DNA of 64,000 bases from Duganella fentianensis (GCF_009857835.1 NZ_WWCL01000005.1:1-64000); one strand, 5' to 3'. Counted from the first letter of the stretch, positions 32,454 to 42,582 are shown. A program made the numbers and translations. The notes: generated from the sequence alone by a model not told the origin.

Positions 32454-32479
32454 CCCGCTCCCGTAGCGGGTTTTTTTTT
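32454..32479 (+). terminator. Rho-independent terminator after prc
   Basis: CCCGCT (32454-32459) pairs with AGCGGG (32465-32470) around the loop CCCGT, followed by nine T (32471-32479). It ends the prc transcript before the NHL/M23 gene. Confidence 0.9.
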
Positions 32480-32526
32480 GCCCTGTCGTTTCGAACGCTT
32501 CCCAACTCGCCGCGCCACTCGGGGCG

Positions 32527-34686
32527 ATGGATGCACTAGAATGCTGCTTTAAAATTAACTTCGGGCGGTGTCTGTTGGCTATTTCGCGTTTAACCTGGCT
32601 CGCCGGAGCCACTGTTGTGCTGGTGCTGGGCGGGGCTGCTGTGTATGGGGTGATGCGGGCCAGCGCGCCGGCCGGCGGCAATGCCGTCGTAGTGCACGGC
32701 AAAATCCGTGCAACCGAACCGCACTGGCGCGCCCGCGTCGCCGTGCATGCGGGGCTGGCACCCGCCCAGACACTGGACGATCCTTTCGGGCTGGTGGGCG
32801 ATAGCGCCGGCAATCTGTATCTGGCCGAAGGCGGCGAAGCCAACCGCGTGGTGCGCATCGGCAGCGATGGCGTCGTGACGCTGCTGGCTGGCGGCAAGGA
32901 AGGCTTCAGCGATGGCACTGGCGCGGCCGCTGCGCTGCATACGCCTTCGGGGCTGGCCATCGATGCGGCCGGCAATCTCTACGTGGCCGATACGGGCAAT
33001 AACGCCATCCGCAAGATCAGCCCGCAAGGCGTGGTGAGCACGCTGGCCGGCGACGGCATCGCTGGCGATCAGGACGGGCAGGGCGCCGCGGCGCGCTTCA
33101 ACGGCCCCGTCGGCATCGCGCTGGACCGTGCCGGCGTCGTGTATGTCAGCGATACCTATAACGACCGCATCCGCAAGATTACGCCGGACGGCATGGTCAG
33201 CACGCTGGCGGGCGGCAAGCGCAATGGCATGGTGGATGGCGCAGCTGCCGAGGCGCGCTTCGATCTGCCTACGGGGCTGGTGGTGGCACCGGACGGCACG
33301 CTGCTGATTGCCGATACGGGCAACGATGCGATCCGCCGGCTGGGGCCGGACGGCATGGTCAGCACCATCGCGGCCGCGCCTGAAGATGATCGTGTCTCGC
33401 TGCTGCGCGCGCCGGTGGCGCTGGCGCTGACCCATGACGGCTATCTGTATCTGGCCAGCCAGACTCACGGCCGCGTCGCCCAGATCACGCCGCAGGGCGA
33501 AGTGCTGGCGCTGGAAGACGCCGATCATCCGGCCCAGCCCGGTTATGGCGCGGATGGCGGCGTGCGCCTGCATGCGCCGCGCGGCATGGCGCTGGCCGCT
33601 GACGGCAGCCTGTACTTGAGCGATAGCGCTACACGCCGGCTCTACCATGTGGCGCCCGCGGGCAGCATGACGGCTAGCACCGAGCCACCCGTGCCGCTGC
33701 CCGTGCCCGGTGCGCGTACGCTGTGGCCGGTAGCGCCGCAGGATCAGCCGCATGAAGTCGTGGGCCTGATGGGCGAGGTGCGCGGCAGCTTCAAAGGGGA
33801 AAACCGGCACCACTTCCATTCCGGCCTCGATGTGCAGGCAGCCATCGGCACGCCGGTGCTGGCGGTGGTAGCGGCCAAAGTCAGCAACCCTGCCGCCAGC
33901 TGGTCGTATGGCGATCTGTCGGAAGGGCTGGCGCTGGGCGAGTTCAACTACATCCACATGCGCGTCGGGCGCGATGCCAAGGACAAGGTGCGCGATGCGC
34001 GCTTCCTGCTGCAGCGCGACGAGCAAGGCAAGCCGGTGGCGCTGCGGGTGCGGCGCGGCACCCGCTTCGGCGTGGGCGAAACGCTGGGCAGCGTCAACCG
34101 CATGGCCCATGTGCACCTCGACTACCGCCCTGCTGGTGAAGCCGTCAATCCGCTGACGCTGCCGTTCACGGGCCTGCGCGACACCATCGCGCCGCAGATC
34201 CAGCGCATTGCGCTGGCCGATAGCCGGGGCCAGCCGCTGACGGCGAAACAGCAGGGCAGGCTGCTGCTGCCGCGCAGTCTGGGCGGGGTGCAGATCATCG
34301 TCGATGCGTTTGACCAGATGGATGGCAATCAGGCACGGCGCCGGCTGGGGCTGTACCAGCTGGGCTACCAACTGCTCGATCGCAGTGGCCAACCGCTGGC
34401 GGGCATGGCGCCGCTGCCGGCGGCCCAGACCTACGACCGCCTCCCGCGCAACCGCGAAGCCGTGCAGTATGCCTATGCGCCCAGCAGCGGCATCACCGTA
34501 CATGGCGCGGCCGAAACCCGCTTCTCCTATGCGCTGCACAACACGCTGGTGCAGGGCCAGATCCAGCCGGGCCTGTGGCAGATCGGTGCGCTGGCGCCGG
34601 GGCCGTATATCCTGCGCATCAGTGCGCGCGACTACGCGGGCAATCCGGCCAGCGGCGTGCACGATCTGGCTGTGCAGGTCGAGTAA
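32527..34686 (+). CDS. NHL-repeat propeller fused to an M23-like domain
   Basis: The 719-aa protein is anchored by an N-terminal hydrophobic segment (LAGATVVLVLGGAAVYGVM). About residues 65-380 form NHL-type beta-propeller repeats, with GLAIDAAGNLYVADTGNNAIRK and near-repeats each ending VSTLAGG. A domain with M23 peptidase-like ligands follows: HFHSGLDVQAAIGTPVLAV supplies HxxxD and MAHVHLDY supplies HxH. The C-terminal 180 residues are beta-rich. A propeller plus LytM-like domain suggests an envelope protein binding or cutting peptidoglycan. Start is uncertain: ATG 32527 or TTG 32575. Confidence 0.75.
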   Translation: MDALECCFKINFGRCLLAISRLTWLAGATVVLVLGGAAVYGVMRASAPAGGNAVVVHGKIRATEPHWRARVAVHAGLAPAQTLDDPFGLVGDSAGNLYLAEGGEANRVVRIGSDGVVTLLAGGKEGFSDGTGAAAALHTPSGLAIDAAGNLYVADTGNNAIRKISPQGVVSTLAGDGIAGDQDGQGAAARFNGPVGIALDRAGVVYVSDTYNDRIRKITPDGMVSTLAGGKRNGMVDGAAAEARFDLPTGLVVAPDGTLLIADTGNDAIRRLGPDGMVSTIAAAPEDDRVSLLRAPVALALTHDGYLYLASQTHGRVAQITPQGEVLALEDADHPAQPGYGADGGVRLHAPRGMALAADGSLYLSDSATRRLYHVAPAGSMTASTEPPVPLPVPGARTLWPVAPQDQPHEVVGLMGEVRGSFKGENRHHFHSGLDVQAAIGTPVLAVVAAKVSNPAASWSYGDLSEGLALGEFNYIHMRVGRDAKDKVRDARFLLQRDEQGKPVALRVRRGTRFGVGETLGSVNRMAHVHLDYRPAGEAVNPLTLPFTGLRDTIAPQIQRIALADSRGQPLTAKQQGRLLLPRSLGGVQIIVDAFDQMDGNQARRRLGLYQLGYQLLDRSGQPLAGMAPLPAAQTYDRLPRNREAVQYAYAPSSGITVHGAAETRFSYALHNTLVQGQIQPGLWQIGALAPGPYILRISARDYAGNPASGVHDLAVQVE

Positions 34687-34809
34687 TCCTCCATTGGCTC
34701 GCGCGGCCATACGCGGCGCCACGAAAATGCCACGGTGCCGTCCAGATTTTCGGGTAGAATAATCTGAACGACCGTGCTTTTTGGCGCGGGCAAAAATAAT
34801 GGAGACAGC

Positions 34810-36000
34810 ATGGACCTCGACTATACGGCGACGGATCTGGCCTTCCGTGATACGGTACGCGCCTTCCTCGAAGCCAATTTACCTACTGACCTGCAGCAGA
34901 AAGTGCGCATGCACCGCCGCCTCGAGCGCGACGATTATGTGCGCTGGCACCGCATCTGCGCCAGGCAGGGCTGGGCGGCACCGGCCTGGCCGGTGGAATT
35001 TGGCGGTCCGGGCTGGAGCGCGACCGAGCGCCACATCTGGGAAGAAGAGTGCGCCCGTGCCGGCACGCCGCCCATCCTGCCGTTCGGCGTCAACATGGTG
35101 GCGCCCGTCATCATGGCCTTCGGTAACGCCGCGCAGAAAGCCTATTACCTGCCGCGCATCCTCAATTGCGACGACTGGTGGTGCCAGGGCTATTCCGAAC
35201 CCGGCTCCGGTTCCGATCTGGCGTCGCTGAAAACCACGGCCGAGCGCGTGGGCGAACACTATATCGTCAATGGCCAGAAGACCTGGACCACGCTGGGCCA
35301 GCACGCCGACATGATCTTCTGCCTGGTGCGCACGGACGGCACGGTGCGCAAGCAGGAAGGCATTTCCTTCCTGCTCATCGACATGAAGACGCCCGGCATC
35401 ACGGTGCGCCCCATCATCATGCTCGATGAAGAGCATGAAGTGAATGAAGTGTTCTTCGATAACGTCAAAGTGCCGGTCGAGAACCTGATCGGGCAGGAGA
35501 ACAAGGGCTGGACCTATGCCAAATACCTGCTGGGCCACGAGCGCACCGGCATCGCTGCCGTGGGCCGCTCCAAGCGCGAACTGCTGTTCCTGAAGAAGAT
35601 CGCGACGGAACAGCGCAAGGCCGGCCGCCCGCTGCTGCAGGACCCTGTGTTTGGCGCCAAGGTGGCCAGTCTGGAAATCGAACTGATTGCGCTGGAAACG
35701 ACGGTGCTGCGGGTGATTACCAAGGCTGACCACCGGCCCGGACCGGAAGCATCGCTGCTCAAGATCCGTGGCTCGGAAATCCAGCAGCAGCTGACCGAGC
35801 TGATGCTTGAAGCGCTGGGCCCTGCCGGTCTGCCTTTCGATACCGACTACCTCGAAGGCAAGCGCGAACATGCGCTGACGGGCGACGACGCGGCCGCACC
35901 GCTGGCCGGCTACTACTTCAATTTCCGCAAGACCTCGATCTATGGCGGTTCGAACGAAATTCAGAAAAACATCATCACCCAGATGATACTGGGACTGTAA
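34810..36000 (+). CDS. Acyl-CoA dehydrogenase, first of a pair
   Basis: The 396-aa flavoenzyme oxidises acyl-CoA to enoyl-CoA. It has the N-terminal helical domain (MDLDYTATDLAFRDTVRAFLEANLP), the flavin-binding segment YSEPGSGSDLASLKTTAER, and the signature GQKTWTTLGQ. The C-terminal helical domain ends at the flavin-contact motif YGGSNEIQKNIITQMILGL. GGAGA precedes the ATG at 34810. The next gene, a second acyl-CoA dehydrogenase, starts 9 bp later; such pairs often form heterodimers, for example in steroid side-chain or branched-acyl degradation. The substrate is unknown. Confidence 0.95.
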   Translation: MDLDYTATDLAFRDTVRAFLEANLPTDLQQKVRMHRRLERDDYVRWHRICARQGWAAPAWPVEFGGPGWSATERHIWEEECARAGTPPILPFGVNMVAPVIMAFGNAAQKAYYLPRILNCDDWWCQGYSEPGSGSDLASLKTTAERVGEHYIVNGQKTWTTLGQHADMIFCLVRTDGTVRKQEGISFLLIDMKTPGITVRPIIMLDEEHEVNEVFFDNVKVPVENLIGQENKGWTYAKYLLGHERTGIAAVGRSKRELLFLKKIATEQRKAGRPLLQDPVFGAKVASLEIELIALETTVLRVITKADHRPGPEASLLKIRGSEIQQQLTELMLEALGPAGLPFDTDYLEGKREHALTGDDAAAPLAGYYFNFRKTSIYGGSNEIQKNIITQMILGL

Positions 36001-36009
36001 GGGGCAGCC

Positions 36010-37140
36010 ATGGACTTTCAATTGCGCGAAGAACAGCAACAATTTGCCGACGCCCTGCGCCGCTGGGTAGCCAAGGATTATCACCACGAGGCACGGCGCC
36101 AGATCATCCATAGTGCCAGCGGCGTCAGCGACAGCGCCTGGCAGACCCTGGTGGAACTCGGCATGACGGCGCTGCCGGTGCCGGAAGCCCAGGGCGGTTT
36201 CAGCGGCGGCGCCGTCGACCTGTGGGTGGTGATGCAGGAACTGGGCCGCGGGCTGGTGGTGGAACCGTACTTTGCCACCGTCTGGGGCACGCAGTTCCTG
36301 CAGCTGGCCGGCAATCAGGCCGCGCTGCTCGAGCAGGTGGCCAGTGGTGAGCTCAAGCTGGCGTGTGCGCTGGGCGAACAGCAGAGCCGCCACGATCTGT
36401 ACGATATCCGTACCAGTGCTGTGCGCGATGACGCGGGCTACTGCCTGAACGGCGCCAAGAGCGTGGTGATCCACGGTGCCCAGGCCGGTGCCCTGATCGT
36501 TTCAGCGCGCGATGCTGGCGCGCCGGACGGCATCTGTCTGTTCGTCGTGCCGGCCACTGCGGCCGGCCTGCAGCGGCGCGACTACCGTACCATCGATGGC
36601 CAGCGTGCCGCCACGGTGGAACTGTGCGATGTGCGCGTGCCGGCGTCCGCTTTGCTGGCACAGGGCAGTGCTGCTGCGGATCTGCTGGAGCAGGCGGCCG
36701 ATTACGGCGTGACTTTGCTGTGCGCCGAAGCCGTGGGCGCCATGGATGCGCTGTTTGCGGCCACGCTGGATTACCTGAAAACCCGCAAACAGTTCGGCAC
36801 GGCCATCGGCAGCTTCCAGGCTCTGCAGCACCGTATGGCCGATATGTACATCCATCTGGAGCAGGCCCGCTCCATGGCCATGCTGGCGGCAGCGCGTCAG
36901 GATGGTGGCGACGCGGCCGAGCGCCGCCGTGCCGTGTCGGCGGCCAAGGTGCGCATAGGGCAGGCGGCCAAGTTCATCGGCCAGCAGGCGGTGCAGCTGC
37001 ATGGCGGCATGGGGGTGACGGACGAGCTGCCGGCAGCCCATCTGTTCAAGCGCCTGACCATGATAGACCTGACGCTGGGCGATGTGGACCACCATCTGCA
37101 GCGCTTTGCGGCCCAGCCGGCGTTTGCCGAGCACGCCTGA
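36010..37140 (+). CDS. Acyl-CoA dehydrogenase, second of a pair
   Basis: This 376-aa protein is the downstream partner of the preceding acyl-CoA dehydrogenase. N-terminal: MDFQLREEQQQFADALRRWVAKDY. The middle flavin region is less conserved (LACALGEQQSRHDL). The C-terminal motif reads QLHGGMGVTDELPAAHLFKRLTMIDLTLGD in place of YGGS-type residues. The weaker flavin motif fits the non-FAD-binding or helper subunit of heteromeric acyl-CoA dehydrogenases, which is inference. It starts 9 bp after its partner, with GGGG upstream. Confidence 0.9.
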   Translation: MDFQLREEQQQFADALRRWVAKDYHHEARRQIIHSASGVSDSAWQTLVELGMTALPVPEAQGGFSGGAVDLWVVMQELGRGLVVEPYFATVWGTQFLQLAGNQAALLEQVASGELKLACALGEQQSRHDLYDIRTSAVRDDAGYCLNGAKSVVIHGAQAGALIVSARDAGAPDGICLFVVPATAAGLQRRDYRTIDGQRAATVELCDVRVPASALLAQGSAAADLLEQAADYGVTLLCAEAVGAMDALFAATLDYLKTRKQFGTAIGSFQALQHRMADMYIHLEQARSMAMLAAARQDGGDAAERRRAVSAAKVRIGQAAKFIGQQAVQLHGGMGVTDELPAAHLFKRLTMIDLTLGDVDHHLQRFAAQPAFAEHA

Positions 37141-37150
37141 ACGGGGGCGG

Positions 37151-38077
37151 CTAGCCTAGTGCTGCCACGCAGACGCGGTCGCGGCCGCTCTGCTTGGCGC
37201 GGTACATCTGCTGGTCGGCCTGACGGATCAGGGCATCGCTGTCGCTGTTCTCGAACGGCGGCAGCATGGTGTGCACGCCCAGACTGGCCGTGACATACGG
37301 CGAGGTGGGTGAACCGGCATGGGGAATTTTCAGCCGGCGTATGGTGTCGAGCACGCGCTGGGCCACCACGGCGGCGCCACCGGCCGCTTCCTGCGGCAGG
37401 AGCAGCACGAATTCCTCGCCGCCATAGCGGGCCAGCATGTCCTGCGGCCGGGCGGCACAGGCCGACATGGCGGCGCCCACCTGTTGCAGGCACAGGTCGC
37501 CAGCCTGATGGCCGTAGTGGTCGTTGTACAGCTTGAAGTGGTCGATATCGATCATGATCACCGACAGCGGCAGGCCGGCCCGCGCACAGCGGCGCCATTC
37601 GGCTTCCATGGTGTGGTTGAAGCTGCGCCGGTTGGCCACACCGGTCAGGCTGTCGGTGCGGCTCAGTTCGCGCATGGCGTCCGCCTGACGCTTGATGGTG
37701 AGCTGGCTGCGCACGCGCGCGCGCACCACGGCCACGTTGAAAGGCTTGCTGATAAAGTCCACCGCGCCCGCTTCCAGCGCGCGGGTCTCGTCTTCGGGCT
37801 GGGTCAGCGCCGTGACGAAGATGACGGGGATATCCTGCAGGGCAGGGTTGGCGCGCAGGGCGGCGCAGACTTGATAGCCATCCATGCCCGGCATGACCGC
37901 ATCGAGCAGGATCAGGTCCGGTTTCTGGCTGTACGCCATTTCCAGCGCACGCGCACCATCGAGGGCGAACAGCACTTCGTGCTCGTCACGCAGGGCGTGG
38001 TGCAGGATCTGGATATTTTCCATGGCGTCATCGACTACCAGTATCCGTCCGTTCCAGGCCAGGTTGGTCCAACTCAT
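37151..38077 (-). CDS. Response-regulator diguanylate cyclase (receiver-GGDEF)
   Basis: The 308-aa protein has a receiver domain (ILVVDDAMENIQI, phosphoacceptor in LILLDAVMPGMDGYQV, lysine in FISKPFN) followed by a GGDEF domain. The active site is GGEEF near residue 220 and the product-inhibition site is RPQD just upstream. Both catalytic and inhibitory motifs are intact, so it should make c-di-GMP when phosphorylated. Its ATG overlaps the stop of the hybrid kinase gene by 4 bp, which marks it as the likely phosphorylation target. Confidence 0.96.
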   Translation of the reverse strand: MSWTNLAWNGRILVVDDAMENIQILHHALRDEHEVLFALDGARALEMAYSQKPDLILLDAVMPGMDGYQVCAALRANPALQDIPVIFVTALTQPEDETRALEAGAVDFISKPFNVAVVRARVRSQLTIKRQADAMRELSRTDSLTGVANRRSFNHTMEAEWRRCARAGLPLSVIMIDIDHFKLYNDHYGHQAGDLCLQQVGAAMSACAARPQDMLARYGGEEFVLLLPQEAAGGAAVVAQRVLDTIRRLKIPHAGSPTSPYVTASLGVHTMLPPFENSDSDALIRQADQQMYRAKQSGRDRVCVAALG

Positions 38078-41000
38078 GCACTGCCCTTTCGCTGCAAAAA
38101 TTCTTCAAGTAGGCGCGACGCGGCTTTGAAGTCGAGTTTGCCTACGGCCTCGACCAGCGCTGCGGGCAGGGTGTCGGCAGCAAGCTGCTCCTGTAGGTGT
38201 GCCAGCACGTCGAGTGCTTTCATGTTGTTATTCTGAAGTAAAGTTTGCAAGTGCGCCAGTGCTTGTCTCAACTGTTCGTGGTCCAGCGGGGGCTGAGAGA
38301 GCGAAATCCCTTGAGTTGTCTTGGACAAAGTGGTGCTAACTTGCGCGAGGCGCTGCAATGCTGCGTCCAGCGCTGCCAGTAACCCGGGCAGGCGCGGCCA
38401 TGCTGTCGTGTCCTGCACGGCCGCTTCGGCGGCGGCGCAGCAGGCGGCCACTTCGACCGCACCGAGATTGGCGGCCACGCCGCGCAGGCGGTGCAGAGGC
38501 TGGGCCAGCGCGGCTGGTCCGGCATCCTGCCCGAGCAGGTGCAGCAGCTGGCTGGCGCTGTCCGCATGTTCGACATTGAAACGCTGCAGCAAGTTCCACA
38601 GCAGCTGGCTGTCGCCATCCAGCCGGGTCAGGGCGGCATTGCCATCCAGTCCGGCATCGCGCATGGCGAGCAGCCAGTCCGGCTGCGACGTAGCCGCCCG
38701 CGGCGGACGCGGGGCGCCGCCAGGCCGGGCTGCGACGGCACCCGGCGCCAGCCGTACCAGCACGGCAATCAGCTGTTCCACATCGATGGGCTTGGCCACG
38801 TGGGCCGACATGCCGGCCGCGCTGGCGCGGCGCCGGTCATCTTCCATCACATTGGCCGTCATGGCCACGATGGGCAGCTCGGCCAGCGCTCCGCCCAGCG
38901 CGCGGATGGCCAGCGTGGCGTCGTAGCCGTTCAGCACCGGCATCTGGATATCCATCAGGACCAGATCGAAGCGGCGCGGGGCGTTGCGCAGCAGGTCCAG
39001 CGCCAGCTGGCCATTGTCCACCGTATCAACCTGCGCGCCTGCATGCTGCAGGATGTAGAGCGCCACTTCCTGATTGATCTCGTTGTCTTCCACCAGCAGG
39101 ATGCGCATGCCTTGCAGACGCCCCTGCAGCGGCGCGTGGGTGGCCAGTGTCAGGCCGGGCAGTGCGGCCGGGCCGGGCGCCAGCATCTGCTCGACCTGTT
39201 CGCGTATCTGTGCCGGCGTGGCCGGTTTCGGCAGCAGGCCGGCGATGGCCGGACGGCCCTGCTGCGCAGCCTGCCGGGCCGCATATTCTTCGTCCGCCAT
39301 CAGCAGCAGCGGTGGCCAGCGGCGGGTGGCAGCCTGCGGGCAGGCATGCAGCTCGCCCAGCAGGCCGGCACCGAGGATCAGCACGTCGGCATCGCTGCCG
39401 GCATCCATGCGCGCGGCCGCGGCGTCCAGATTGGCCACGCTATCAGCCTGCCAGCCCAGTTGCTGGCAGCAGTGCTGCAGCACGGCGCGCACCGTGGCAT
39501 TCGGATCGACCAGCAGTATGCGCCAGCCCTGCTGCGCCGGATCGGGCGGTAGCGCGGCCTCCAGCGCCTGCAGCGGACAGCGGAACTGGAATTCGGAACC
39601 CACCCCCGGTTCGCTGTGCAGGCTGATGTGGCCGCCCATCAGGCCGGCCAGCTGGCGGCAGATGGCCAGCCCCAGCCCGGTGCCGCCAAAGCGCCGGCTG
39701 GTGCTGCTGTCGGCCTGCACGAAGGCGTCGAAGATGTGGGCCTGCTGGGCTGCCGGGATGCCTATGCCGGTATCGCGCACGCGGAATTCCAGCCATAGCT
39801 GTTCCTGCTGGCGGCTCTGGCGGATCTGCAGCACCACTTCGCCATGCTCGGTAAATTTGATGGCGTTGCTGAGCAGATTGAGCAGGATCTGCTGCAGACG
39901 CATGGGGTCGCCCAGCACGGTGTGCGGCAGCTGCGGATCGATGTCGTAGATCAGTTCTATGCCCTTGTCGCTGGCGCTGCCGCTGACCAGCACGCTGATG
40001 CTGGCCAGCAGATGTTCGAGCCGGAACGGGGTCTGTTCGAGCGTCAGCTGGCCAGCTTCCACGCGGGAAAAATCGAGCACATCGTTCACCAGTCCCAGCA
40101 GCGATTGCGTGGCCAGCTGTATCTTGTCCAGATAGCCCCGTTCGCGCTGGGCCAGCTGGGCTTCTTCCAGTAGACGGGCCAGACCGATGATGGCATTCAT
40201 GGGGGTGCGGATTTCATGGCTCATATTGGCCAGGAATTCGCTCTTGGCATGGCTGGCCGCTTCGGCCCGGTCACGCGCCGTGATCAGTTCTTCGTTCAGG
40301 CGCTGCAGATGGAGTTCGGACTCCTTCAGCGCCGTCACGTCCGACACCAGCACCACCAGCCCGCGTACCTGTCCGGTCGGGGTCAGGTCGGGGAAGTAAT
40401 TGACCCAGATGTGCTGTTGCTTACCGGCCACGTCACTGACCTGGCCGCCGAAACTCTGCGCCGTGCCGGCCATGGCGGCATCGAGCTGGCGGCTGTGGCG
40501 CGCCACCAGACTGGCTCCCAGCAAGTCCGTCATGGAGCGGCCCAGCACTTCGGCCGCACTGCGTCCCAGCCAGTCCAGCAGGTAGCGGTTGGCGAAGCGG
40601 CAGCGCAAGCCAGTGTCCCAGTAGGCCACCATGCCGGGCAGGTTGTCGGTGACGGTACGGATGAACTGCTCGCGTTCGGCCAGCTGGTTCAGGCTGGCCG
40701 TGAGCGCTTCGCGCGCCTGCTTGCGTTCGGTGATGTCGATGGAAATCCCGAGCACGTGGGTGGCGATGCCGCGCTCATCGCGCAGCGCCACTTTACGGGT
40801 GGTCAGGTAGCGCGTCTGGCCGGCGCTGTTGCACAGGGGTTCCTCGGCAATTTCCACTACCGTGTCGGCCGGAGCATCCAGCAGCTGGCGGTCGGTGGCG
40901 GCAAACTCGGCGGCCGTGGCCGGGCCGACTAAATCGGCATCGCTCAGGCCGATCAGCGCGTCGCTGTCGGCCCGCTCGTACAGCTGGGCGCCATAGCGGT

Positions 41001-42582
41001 TGAACATTTCATAACGCAGGTCGGGCAGGCGCTTGAGGAAGATCATGGCCGGCATATTGTCCACCACCGAGCGCAGCAGCTGGCGCGACTTGCGCAGTTC
41101 CCCTTCGATGCGCTTCTGTTCCGTCACGTCCAGCATCAGTCCCGTAATGCCGACGATGCGGCCGTCGTTGCCGAACTGCGGGTAGTAACTGATGACCCAG
41201 TGACGCAGTTGGTCGGGCGAGGTTTCGGGATGGCCGGAGCGGGGCAGATTGATGGCCGGCTGGCCGGTTTCCAGTACGCTGCGGTAATCGGCCAGCACTT
41301 CGCGGCGCAGGTCGGGATCGGCGATCATATCGGCCACATGGCGGCCCAGATGGGCCACCACGGGCTGACGGTTGAGCGCCGCCAGAAATTCGTTCAGGCG
41401 CACATAGCGCAGTTCCGCATCTACATAGCAGAGACCGACGGGCGCAGTGGCATACAGGGTTTCCAGCTGGGTACGGTTCTTTTCCAGCTGGGCCGTGCGT
41501 TCGGCTACCTGCGATTCCAGCCTGGCCTGATGGCGCCGCAGATTGCCTTGCAGTGACTGGATGGCGTGGGCGATCTGGCCCGCTTCGCGGAAGCCCATAT
41601 CGCCCAGTCCGAAAGGCTGGCCGGCGGCCAGCGCCTGGGCTGCGTCGCGCAGGGCCAGTATGCTGCGCCCCAGCCGGACACTGCACCAGCCGGCCAGTGC
41701 TGCCACGGCCAGCAACACCAGCGCCGTGCCCGTGCCCAGCGCGGCCAGATCGGCCAGCACACCGTTGGCCGGCAGGTGCCGCGGCGTGGCCAGCGCGACA
41801 ATGGTGAGCGCCTGCGGCGGATGGCTGATGGCCACCAGATAGCTGCTGTGGGTGCTGGTCTCGGCCGTGGCGATGGCGGTCTGGCGCTGATGCAGCAGGC
41901 TGCGCAGGCTGGCTTCGCTGGACTGGGTCCAGATCAGGCGTGCGGCGCCGCCCGTGGCCAGCAGGCTGCCGTCGGCATCGTAGACGCTGACATGCTGCTC
42001 GGGCGCGAGCTGCTGTTCGCGCACGGTTTTGCCCAGCCAGTCGGCATGGAAAATTGCGCTCAGCACATAGCGCGGGGTTTCGCTGCCGGGTACGGCGAGG
42101 TCGACGGCCAGCAGATGCTGGCCCTGCAGGTCGATGGCAGAAACCCGCTGGGTGGCGCCGGTGAACAGGGGCGCCAGCCGGTGCAGGGTGGCTTCCGGGC
42201 TGATGTCGGCCGCCAGCGGTGTGCCCAGCTGTAGCACTTGCCGGCCCGAGCGGTCCTGCACCAGCAGCTGGCTGATCGGGCTGCCAGGAAACAACAAACG
42301 GGCGGCCTGGGCGCGGATGGGGCCCAGCTCATCTTGCTGTAGCGCAGGATGGATGCTGAGCGCCGTCAGCAGCTGGCGCGCCTGCAGGACTTCGCCTTCG
42401 ATGGTGGCCTGCAGCAGGCGGGCACTCTGCTGGCTTTGTTCACTGAGCGCGCTGTGCTGATATTGCTGGTAGCGCATGGCCAGCAGGCCCAGCGCCAGTA
42501 CGGCCGGCAGCAGACAGAGCAGTACCAGCACGGTTAGCAGGCTACGCAGTGAGTATGAGCGACGGTATTGAGTTTCTTGCAA
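38074..42582 (-). CDS. Hybrid sensor histidine kinase with three PAS, two receivers and Hpt
   Basis: This 1502-aa kinase has two membrane helices (about residues 13-35 and 275-295) around a periplasmic sensor, then a HAMP-like linker. Three PAS domains follow (LYATAPVGLCYVDAELRY; SVVDNMPAMIFLKRL; VTDNLPGMVAYWDTG). The phosphorylated histidine is in SHEIRTPMNAIIGL near residue 785, followed by an ATPase domain. The first receiver (ILLVDPNATVRAVL) lacks the phosphoacceptor, reading DVLILGAGLLG. The second (ILLVEDNEINQE, LVLMDIQMPVLNGY) is complete. An Hpt domain carries LHRLRGVAANLGAVE. It probably feeds phosphate through the second receiver and Hpt to the overlapping cyclase. Confidence 0.95.
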   Translation of the reverse strand: MQETQYRRSYSLRSLLTVLVLLCLLPAVLALGLLAMRYQQYQHSALSEQSQQSARLLQATIEGEVLQARQLLTALSIHPALQQDELGPIRAQAARLLFPGSPISQLLVQDRSGRQVLQLGTPLAADISPEATLHRLAPLFTGATQRVSAIDLQGQHLLAVDLAVPGSETPRYVLSAIFHADWLGKTVREQQLAPEQHVSVYDADGSLLATGGAARLIWTQSSEASLRSLLHQRQTAIATAETSTHSSYLVAISHPPQALTIVALATPRHLPANGVLADLAALGTGTALVLLAVAALAGWCSVRLGRSILALRDAAQALAAGQPFGLGDMGFREAGQIAHAIQSLQGNLRRHQARLESQVAERTAQLEKNRTQLETLYATAPVGLCYVDAELRYVRLNEFLAALNRQPVVAHLGRHVADMIADPDLRREVLADYRSVLETGQPAINLPRSGHPETSPDQLRHWVISYYPQFGNDGRIVGITGLMLDVTEQKRIEGELRKSRQLLRSVVDNMPAMIFLKRLPDLRYEMFNRYGAQLYERADSDALIGLSDADLVGPATAAEFAATDRQLLDAPADTVVEIAEEPLCNSAGQTRYLTTRKVALRDERGIATHVLGISIDITERKQAREALTASLNQLAEREQFIRTVTDNLPGMVAYWDTGLRCRFANRYLLDWLGRSAAEVLGRSMTDLLGASLVARHSRQLDAAMAGTAQSFGGQVSDVAGKQQHIWVNYFPDLTPTGQVRGLVVLVSDVTALKESELHLQRLNEELITARDRAEAASHAKSEFLANMSHEIRTPMNAIIGLARLLEEAQLAQRERGYLDKIQLATQSLLGLVNDVLDFSRVEAGQLTLEQTPFRLEHLLASISVLVSGSASDKGIELIYDIDPQLPHTVLGDPMRLQQILLNLLSNAIKFTEHGEVVLQIRQSRQQEQLWLEFRVRDTGIGIPAAQQAHIFDAFVQADSSTSRRFGGTGLGLAICRQLAGLMGGHISLHSEPGVGSEFQFRCPLQALEAALPPDPAQQGWRILLVDPNATVRAVLQHCCQQLGWQADSVANLDAAAARMDAGSDADVLILGAGLLGELHACPQAATRRWPPLLLMADEEYAARQAAQQGRPAIAGLLPKPATPAQIREQVEQMLAPGPAALPGLTLATHAPLQGRLQGMRILLVEDNEINQEVALYILQHAGAQVDTVDNGQLALDLLRNAPRRFDLVLMDIQMPVLNGYDATLAIRALGGALAELPIVAMTANVMEDDRRRASAAGMSAHVAKPIDVEQLIAVLVRLAPGAVAARPGGAPRPPRAATSQPDWLLAMRDAGLDGNAALTRLDGDSQLLWNLLQRFNVEHADSASQLLHLLGQDAGPAALAQPLHRLRGVAANLGAVEVAACCAAAEAAVQDTTAWPRLPGLLAALDAALQRLAQVSTTLSKTTQGISLSQPPLDHEQLRQALAHLQTLLQNNNMKALDVLAHLQEQLAADTLPAALVEAVGKLDFKAASRLLEEFLQRKGSA

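Noticed and set aside
32590..34722. 710-codon minus-strand frame
   Set aside because: It is antisense to the NHL/M23 gene, His/Ala/Arg-rich and without domains.
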